This document shows, one piece after another, positions 59,148-64,000 of a stretch of DNA of 64,000 nucleotides. Made by a program: the position numbers and the translations under genes. The notes beneath the pieces were generated by a model, which was given only the letters and a program-made list of their open reading frames with translations, had not been told where the DNA came from and searched no databases. This DNA comes from JAGIBJ01 sp032119795 (GTDB taxonomy: Bacteria > Actinomycetota > Thermoleophilia > Solirubrobacterales > Solirubrobacteraceae). Location of the stretch: positions 1 to 64,000 of the forward strand of contig JAUMFO010000027.1 in the NCBI GenBank assembly GCA_032119795.1. Direction: 5' to 3'. How positions within the stretch are numbered: the stretch's first letter is position 1; every line of letters begins with the position of its first letter.

Positions 59148-60842
59148 ATGGCGCGTCTTCTCCTCGGTCCCCTCTTGCGTTTCGTGGGCGAGACCGAGGC
59201 GACGATCTGGGTCGAGACCGACGCGCCTTGCACGGTCGAGATCCTGGGGCAGGTCGCCAACACGTTCTCGGTGATGGGGCACCACTATGCGCTCGTCGTC
59301 GTGACGGGGCTGGAGCCGGGGTCGACGCACGAGTACGAGGTTGCGTTCGACGGGGAGACCGTCTGGCCGCTGCCGGGTGGGCGGTTTGGCCCGAGCGTGC
59401 TGCGGACGCTCGGCCACGCCGAGCCGCTGAAGGTCGTCTTCGGCTCGTGCCGGGTGTCGTCGCCGGACGTACCGCCGTTCACGCACACGCGCGACGAGCA
59501 CGAGCACGGCCGCGAGGTCGACGCGCTCGAGGGCCTGATCAACCGCATGCGCGTGACGCCAGCCAGCACCTGGCCGGACCTGCTGCTGCTCGTCGGCGAC
59601 CAGGTCTACGCCGACATCCTCTCCCCCTCCGTCCTCGCTCGCGTCCGCGCGCGGCGTGGCGAACGGTCGCCCGACACGCTCGACGAGGCGACCGGCGAGA
59701 TCGCCCCCGAGAACCAGGTCGCAGACTTCGAGGAGTACACGTGGCTGTACCGCGAGTCGTGGCAGGACGAGTCGCTGCGGTGGCTGCTGTCGACGACCTC
59801 CACGGCGATGATCTTCGACGACCACGACGTGCACGACGACTGGAACACGTCGGCCGCGTGGGTCGCCGACATGCGCGCCCGGCCGTGGTGGCGCGACCGG
59901 CTGGTCGGCGGCTACGCGACCTACTGGATCTACCAACACCTCGGCAACTGCTCACCCGCCGATCTCGAACACGACGCCCTCTGGCAGCTCGTCAAAGGCG
60001 GCGGCGAGCACACCGAGGCCGTCCTCGACTTCGCGGGCCGCGCCGCCGACGAGATCGCCGGCACGCGGTGGAGCTTCCGCCGAGACTTCGGCCGCACCCG
60101 CCTGATCGTCTTGGACGTCCGCGCCGGGCGCCAGCTCGAAGAGGGCCAGCGCAAGATGCTCTCCGACGAGGAGATGCAGTGGGTCGAAGGCCAGGTGATG
60201 GAGGGCGGCTACGACGACCTGCTCATCGCCACGTCGCTGCCCTGGCTGATGGCGCCCGGGCTCCACCACCTGGAGACGTGGAACGAGGCCGTCTGCGCCG
60301 GAGCTTGGGGCCAGCGCCTGCGCGGGCCCGCCGAGAAGATGCGCCAAGCCGTCGACCTCGAGCACTGGGCCGCCTTCAGCCGCTCCTTCACCCGGCTCAC
60401 CGAGCTGATCGCCGCGGCCGCCTCGGGCCCAAGCGCCCCGCGCACGATCTCGGTGCTGTCCGGCGACGTGCACCACGCCTACGTCGCCGAGGCGTCCTTC
60501 CCCGGCCGGCCGGAGGTGCGCTCGCAGGTGATCCAGGCCGTCTGCTCGCCGATCCGCAACCCGCTCAACAAGCGCGAGCAGAAGATCCTCCGGGCCCTGC
60601 AATCGCGGCCGGCTGGGCTCATCGGGCGCGCACTCTCCATGGCGACCGGCGCGACAGCCCCGGCGGTGAAGTGGCGCTTCACGCAGCCGCCGACGTTCGA
60701 CAACCAGCTCGCGACGCTCGTCGTCGACGACCAGGGCGTCAGCCTCGACATCGAGAAGACGAGCGGCGCCGACTGGAAACACCCGGTCCTGCGCCAGAGC
60801 ATCTCGTGGCGGTCCTGGGCGAGGACTCCACCTCGCGTTTAG
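59148..60842 (+). CDS. PhoD-like alkaline phosphatase family protein
   Basis: A 564-residue protein. The N-terminal beta domain (LLRFVGETEATIWVETDAP...LEPGSTHEYEVAFDGE) precedes a metallophosphoesterase core: VVFGSCRVSS, LLLVGDQVYAD, MIFDDHDVHDDWN, SLPWLMAPG and LSGDVHHAYVAEAS supply the Asp, Asn and His metal ligands. PhoD enzymes hydrolyse phosphodiesters and monoesters such as teichoic acids. This copy has no Tat or Sec signal, unlike classic PhoD, so it is probably intracellular. A longer start at 59112 is rejected on promoter spacing. The next gene starts 10 bp downstream. Confidence 0.88.
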   Translation: MARLLLGPLLRFVGETEATIWVETDAPCTVEILGQVANTFSVMGHHYALVVVTGLEPGSTHEYEVAFDGETVWPLPGGRFGPSVLRTLGHAEPLKVVFGSCRVSSPDVPPFTHTRDEHEHGREVDALEGLINRMRVTPASTWPDLLLLVGDQVYADILSPSVLARVRARRGERSPDTLDEATGEIAPENQVADFEEYTWLYRESWQDESLRWLLSTTSTAMIFDDHDVHDDWNTSAAWVADMRARPWWRDRLVGGYATYWIYQHLGNCSPADLEHDALWQLVKGGGEHTEAVLDFAGRAADEIAGTRWSFRRDFGRTRLIVLDVRAGRQLEEGQRKMLSDEEMQWVEGQVMEGGYDDLLIATSLPWLMAPGLHHLETWNEAVCAGAWGQRLRGPAEKMRQAVDLEHWAAFSRSFTRLTELIAAAASGPSAPRTISVLSGDVHHAYVAEASFPGRPEVRSQVIQAVCSPIRNPLNKREQKILRALQSRPAGLIGRALSMATGATAPAVKWRFTQPPTFDNQLATLVVDDQGVSLDIEKTSGADWKHPVLRQSISWRSWARTPPRV

Positions 60843-60845
60843 AGT
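60840..60845 (+). promoter_or_regulatory. -10 element TAGAGT overlapping the PhoD-like stop codon
   Basis: TAGAGT 7 nt before GTG at 60853; its first three bases are the TAG stop of the preceding gene. Confidence 0.45.
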
Positions 60846-60852
60846 CCCGGCG

Positions 60853-61740
60853 GTGGCCTGGCCCATCGACGATCCGGCGCTGATCGAGCGACTCACGCTG
60901 CCAGACGGCGCCTTCCGCGACATGATCTCCGGGTTCATGGCGGCGTTCGACCTGCCGCCCTACGACGACGCGTTCTACGACCGCGCCGTGACGTACCCGT
61001 GGTCGCGACCGACCGGCTCCTACGCGCTCGACGGGGAGACGGTGCTTCCGCTCGATCCACGGACGACCGAGGCCGTCGGCGGCGATCTCGCCGCCCGCGT
61101 CCCACTCCTGGCGATCGGCTCCAACGGCGCACCGTCGACGCTCGTGCGCAAGTTCGCGCACCTGCCGCGCGAGGACCAGAACCTGCTCGTCGTCGCGGGC
61201 CACCTGCACGGGTTTGACGTCGGCCCAGCCGCGCGCGTCACGCCCTATGGATCCCTGCCCGCGACGCCGTTTGCCAGTCCCGGGACGGCCGTGCGCTCGA
61301 GCATCCTGTGGGTGACGCCCGCTCAGCTGACGGCGCTGACGTGGTCGGAGCTGAGCTACTTCGTCGGCTGGCTCGGACCCGTCGACTTCGAACCCGACGC
61401 GGCGCCCGCGGCCACCGGCACACCTCCGGTGAGCCAGGCCCTGCTCTACGCCTCGCGCTGGGGCACGCTCACCGACGGCGAGGCGCCGCTGGCCCTCCAC
61501 GCGCTGCCCGCCCGCGGACGGACCGCCGCCGCGCGCACCCAGACCGAGCTGCTCGACCACCTGGCGCTGGAGGCGTTCGGCGCCGGCGTCGACGGTCGCG
61601 AGCTGCTGCGCCGCCTCGTCGCCGACCCGGGCGTCTTCATGCGCGAACTCGAGCCCTGGATGGCCGAGCGCGCCGCACCGTTCACGAGCGATGCCTGGCA
61701 CCCCTTCCCGCGGGAGCCGGTGGGCAAACCGGCGACCTAG
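60853..61740 (+). CDS. hypothetical protein
   Basis: A 295-residue soluble protein. LLAIGSNGAPSTLVRKF at about 85-101 recalls the GSN loop of gamma-glutamylcyclotransferase-like folds, followed by NLLVVAGHLHGFDVGPAARV; the match is too short to assign. The C-terminal half is helical. GTG start fixed by the -10 above. It may be expressed with the PhoD-like gene as well as from its own promoter. Its stop overlaps that of the opposing gene in the shared CTAG at 61737-61740. Confidence 0.68.
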   Translation: MAWPIDDPALIERLTLPDGAFRDMISGFMAAFDLPPYDDAFYDRAVTYPWSRPTGSYALDGETVLPLDPRTTEAVGGDLAARVPLLAIGSNGAPSTLVRKFAHLPREDQNLLVVAGHLHGFDVGPAARVTPYGSLPATPFASPGTAVRSSILWVTPAQLTALTWSELSYFVGWLGPVDFEPDAAPAATGTPPVSQALLYASRWGTLTDGEAPLALHALPARGRTAAARTQTELLDHLALEAFGAGVDGRELLRRLVADPGVFMRELEPWMAERAAPFTSDAWHPFPREPVGKPAT

Positions 61741-63068
61741 CCCGTCGCCGCTCCCGGGGCGTTCGCGGCACGGCTCTTGAGTGCCGCGTGATCGGCGCGG
61801 ATCTGCTCGACCTCAAACGCACGCCTGGTGTCCTCCAAAGCACCCTTCTCGGCCATGCGGTCCAGGCCACTGCGCAGGATCGAATCCGCGCTGAACCCTG
61901 CCAACAACGCGGTGGAGATTCCCTCGACGTCGGCCAATGAGGCGTTCGTCACCTGGAGCACGCCAGCGACGACAGTAATCGGAATCAGCACACGGATCAG
62001 GCTGGTCCAACGGACGGCAAACCAGTCGCTGTAGCGCCCGTCCTTCCCCTGAATACCCAGTCCGTCGTTGAAGTTGACGGCGGCCAGCGACTTTGACGCC
62101 AGGTGCAGAGCTGCTCCGCCTGCGACCAGTGCGAACAGCGCGACCAGCTCCCAGAAGGCGTGGTGCTCGTTGAAGTGGAGGTTGAACTTGACGGGATCGA
62201 TTCCGCCGAAGCCAGCCGTCGCCAGCAGACTGATCGCCAGCCACAAGACCAGAATCGCGGCAACCGGCGCCCACAAGATCGTCGAGACGGCGGCCCACTT
62301 CGTGCGGGTCGACGTCGGCGCACCGAAGATGGCGCCCTGGCTCATCGCTCGCGTGGGCTGCATCTTGACCTCCGCGATCCCCAGCTCCAGCTGCGCGACT
62401 CCGCGCCGGTGGGGCACGTCCAAGAAACGCGGAGGCGCAATAGCGATCCACGACTTCACCTTGTCGGCGTCGCCTGGCGCAAGGACCCAGCGGGAGAGTT
62501 CCTCGGCGATTCCGACACGGACGCCCAGCGGCGCTCGCTGCGCCTTGCGCCAGAGCAGGAGCACGGCGACATGCTGCGTGGCTCGCTCGAGCGTGGCAAC
62601 GAGGGAGGCCTGCGCGCCCGTCAGCTGCTCCCCCACGCGCTGGCCGCCCGCCGGGACGCCCTCAGGCGCCGGCCAGTATTCGTCGGCGATGCTGAGTTCC
62701 TCGACCAGCTCGGTCAGGTGGGTGCCTCCCATGCGCTCCGCCTTGGTGATGGCCGCGCCTTCGTGCGACCGCTCACCAACGAGGAATTCCGCCGCATGCC
62801 CTGGGCGCCATTCGGCCCGCAGGAGGGCTTCACCGTAGGCTGCCGCGCGCTTGCCCGCGTCCTCCGAGGCCAGCTCGGCGGCGAGCGCCCGCCAACGAAA
62901 GAGCGAGACGCCAACCCGCTCCACGCGGCCGATCAGCTCGTCGAGGTCGACGGGCTCGGGGTACGACCGCTGCGCTACTCGGTCGGTGGCAGCGGTTGCG
63001 GCCCGGCGACCGGTTGAGGGGAGGTGCGACTGACTGAGCAGCAGGGCTTCGACGTGCAAGTCATCCAT
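61737..63068 (-). CDS. hypothetical membrane protein with large cytoplasmic N-terminus
   Basis: A 443-residue protein. Residues 1-260 are soluble and helical (ELIGRVERVGVSLFRWRALA, QLTGAQASLVATLERATQHV). Three or four membrane helices follow (AAVSTILWAPVAAILVLWLA, FWELVALFALVAGGAALHLA, LIRVLIPITVVAGVLQV), then a short C-terminal cytoplasmic tail (DTRRAFEVEQIRADHAALKS). No domain recognised. Start ATG 63068 lacks a clear -10 or ribosome-binding site. Tail-to-tail with the upstream hypothetical gene, sharing CTAG. Confidence 0.65.
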   Translation of the reverse strand: MDDLHVEALLLSQSHLPSTGRRAATAATDRVAQRSYPEPVDLDELIGRVERVGVSLFRWRALAAELASEDAGKRAAAYGEALLRAEWRPGHAAEFLVGERSHEGAAITKAERMGGTHLTELVEELSIADEYWPAPEGVPAGGQRVGEQLTGAQASLVATLERATQHVAVLLLWRKAQRAPLGVRVGIAEELSRWVLAPGDADKVKSWIAIAPPRFLDVPHRRGVAQLELGIAEVKMQPTRAMSQGAIFGAPTSTRTKWAAVSTILWAPVAAILVLWLAISLLATAGFGGIDPVKFNLHFNEHHAFWELVALFALVAGGAALHLASKSLAAVNFNDGLGIQGKDGRYSDWFAVRWTSLIRVLIPITVVAGVLQVTNASLADVEGISTALLAGFSADSILRSGLDRMAEKGALEDTRRAFEVEQIRADHAALKSRAANAPGAATG

Positions 63069-63233
63069 GCCTTAGAGGTTGACCCGAAGGCCGGCCAGGG
63101 CGTCCGCCCCGCTGCGCAGTTCGACTCCGTAGTTCGCCCCCGGCCAGCCGCTCGGGGGGACATCGAACACTCCACCCGAACCGCATAACACCGTAATTCT
63201 CGAAATCGACTCGCTTCGCGGCGACTCGTTCTC

Positions 63234-63239
63234 TACCGT
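63234..63239 (+). promoter_or_regulatory. -10 element TACCGT, leaderless start of the DUF3089 gene
   Basis: TACCGT 7 nt before the GTG at 63247. Confidence 0.45.
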
Positions 63240-63246
63240 CGTACGG

Positions 63247-64000
63247 GTGTCCCGTCCCGTCCCGCTGCTCCTCGCAGTGCTGGCCGCCGCGTTCCTCGCG
63301 CCGGCCAGCGCCCTTGCCGTCCAACCCGCGGCCCCCGAGCCCGATCTCACCGCGCCGTTCCTGCGCGCCGCCGCGACGCCGCCCACCACGCTGCCGACGA
63401 ACTGGGCCTGCCACCCAGACCAGACGCCCAACCCCTGCCTAGATGACGGCGAGACGACCGTCTTGCGCTCCACGCAGCTCCAACCGCGGGTCGTCGACCG
63501 CGTCGAGCCCGCGCCCGACAAGACGACGCCGCCCGTCGACTGCTTCTACGTCTACCCGACCGTCACCGCGGCCGGCGGGACCAACGCCCCACGCCACACC
63601 GAGCGCGCCCTCGAAGACCTGCTGCGCTGGCAGGCGCCGCGGCTCGCGCGGACGTGCCGCATGTTCGCGCCGATCTACCGCCAGGTCACGTCGGTGGTGG
63701 GCATCGGCGGCAGCATGGCGACCGGCCAAACCCGCACCTCAGCGGCCATCAATCTGGCTTACTCCGATGTCCTCGGCGCCTGGCGCGATTACCTCGCGCA
63801 TGACAACGGCGGCCGCGGCGTGATCTTCCTCGGGCACTCACAGGGCACCGCGATGCTCGTGCGGCTGATGGAGCGCGAGGTCGACCGCAACGCCGAGATG
63901 CGCCGTCGGCTCGTCGGCGCGTTCCTGCTCGGCGGCAACTTCACGGTGAAGGAGGGCAAACGCCTCGGCGGCAACTTCGCCTACGTGCCGACCTGCTCCC
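63247..64000 (+). CDS. secreted DUF3089 lipase-like protein, 3' end beyond the window
   Basis: An open frame of 251 codons from GTG to the window edge. A signal peptide (LLLAVLAAAFLAPASALA) is followed by the DUF3089 start WACHPDQTPNPCLDD, then FYVYPTVTAAGGTN, MFAPIYRQVTSVV and the nucleophile motif VIFLGHSQGTAMLVRL. DUF3089 proteins are alpha/beta hydrolases of the secreted lipase/esterase type. About 100-150 residues, with the catalytic Asp and His, should lie beyond 64000. Leaderless start. Confidence 0.85.
   Translation, partial: MSRPVPLLLAVLAAAFLAPASALAVQPAAPEPDLTAPFLRAAATPPTTLPTNWACHPDQTPNPCLDDGETTVLRSTQLQPRVVDRVEPAPDKTTPPVDCFYVYPTVTAAGGTNAPRHTERALEDLLRWQAPRLARTCRMFAPIYRQVTSVVGIGGSMATGQTRTSAAINLAYSDVLGAWRDYLAHDNGGRGVIFLGHSQGTAMLVRLMEREVDRNAEMRRRLVGAFLLGGNFTVKEGKRLGGNFAYVPTCS

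Noticed and set aside
1..64000. tRNA, rRNA or other known structural RNA genes
   Set aside because: I looked for cloverleaf-like and conserved tRNA TTC arm patterns and for rRNA motifs and saw none. A tRNAscan-SE and Rfam search would settle it.

Overview
The window is about 70% G+C. It is densely packed with genes on both strands and has many 4-nt stop/start overlaps, GTG starts and secreted proteins with Ala-rich signal peptides and Pro/Thr-rich linkers. This suggests a high-GC actinobacterium. The secreted PASTA, beta-helix and DUF3089 proteins fit the Thermoleophilia/Solirubrobacterales side, but that placement is inference. No rRNA, tRNA, CRISPR array, transposase or phage gene was seen. 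At least 17 genes have a TAnnnT hexamer 6-8 nt upstream of the start codon and no Shine-Dalgarno, so leaderless transcription looks common. I used this signal to choose several starts.

Layout. 1-4.7 kb: VOC protein, secreted M15-type peptidase, MaoC hydratase, a hipBA toxin-antitoxin operon with a clear promoter and three operator-like repeats, and an EamA exporter. 4.8-12.4 kb: a DUF2235 hydrolase with a C-terminal membrane domain, a large non-coding repeat array, a MarR regulator coupled to a DHA2 exporter, an MBL-fold hydrolase and a flippase-like membrane protein. 12.5-20.4 kb: a secreted PASTA protein, a secreted HExxH metalloprotease, an aldo/keto reductase, an epimerase-like SDR and a trans-acting enoyl reductase-like protein.

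20.5-33.9 kb is a lipid/polyketide locus. It holds a stand-alone acyltransferase, TatA, a phosphopantetheinyl transferase, a second repeat array and then a four-gene operon on the minus strand: fatty acyl-AMP ligase, multidomain PKS, acyl-CoA carboxylase beta subunit and DHA2 exporter. Every junction in the operon is a 4-nt overlap. The order FAAL-PKS-AccD is that of fadD32-pks13-accD4, the mycolic acid condensation locus. This PKS also carries a DH-like domain and a degenerate third carrier domain. The expected chemistry is activation of a long acyl chain, loading on the N-terminal carrier, condensation with a carboxylated acyl unit and thioesterase release or transfer. The product is unknown.

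34-48 kb: a secreted protein with an internal duplication, a type-B carboxylesterase, a third repeat array, an amidase, a tandem TM-GGDEF protein, a cupin, a TetR/hydrolase divergent pair with matching operators, a methyltransferase-like protein, an HD-domain protein and a secreted beta-helix protein. 48-52 kb: a redox/sensor operon (receiver-flavoprotein, then cNMP-binding histidine kinase) followed by what looks like a decayed UBP-type zinc finger. 52-55 kb: an ECF sigma factor, its membrane partner and secreted proteins, one of which shares a domain with that partner. 55-64 kb: two divergent copies of an unknown protein family, small membrane proteins, a PhoD-like phosphatase, further unknown proteins and the start of a DUF3089 lipase-like protein cut by the window edge.

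The least explained feature is the set of three non-coding arrays (7.1-8.0, 22.7-23.2 and 37.4-38.2 kb). They are built from the same parts: an 18-bp palindrome, spacers of fixed length that fold into hairpins with compensated changes, and G-rich modules that point inward from both sides.
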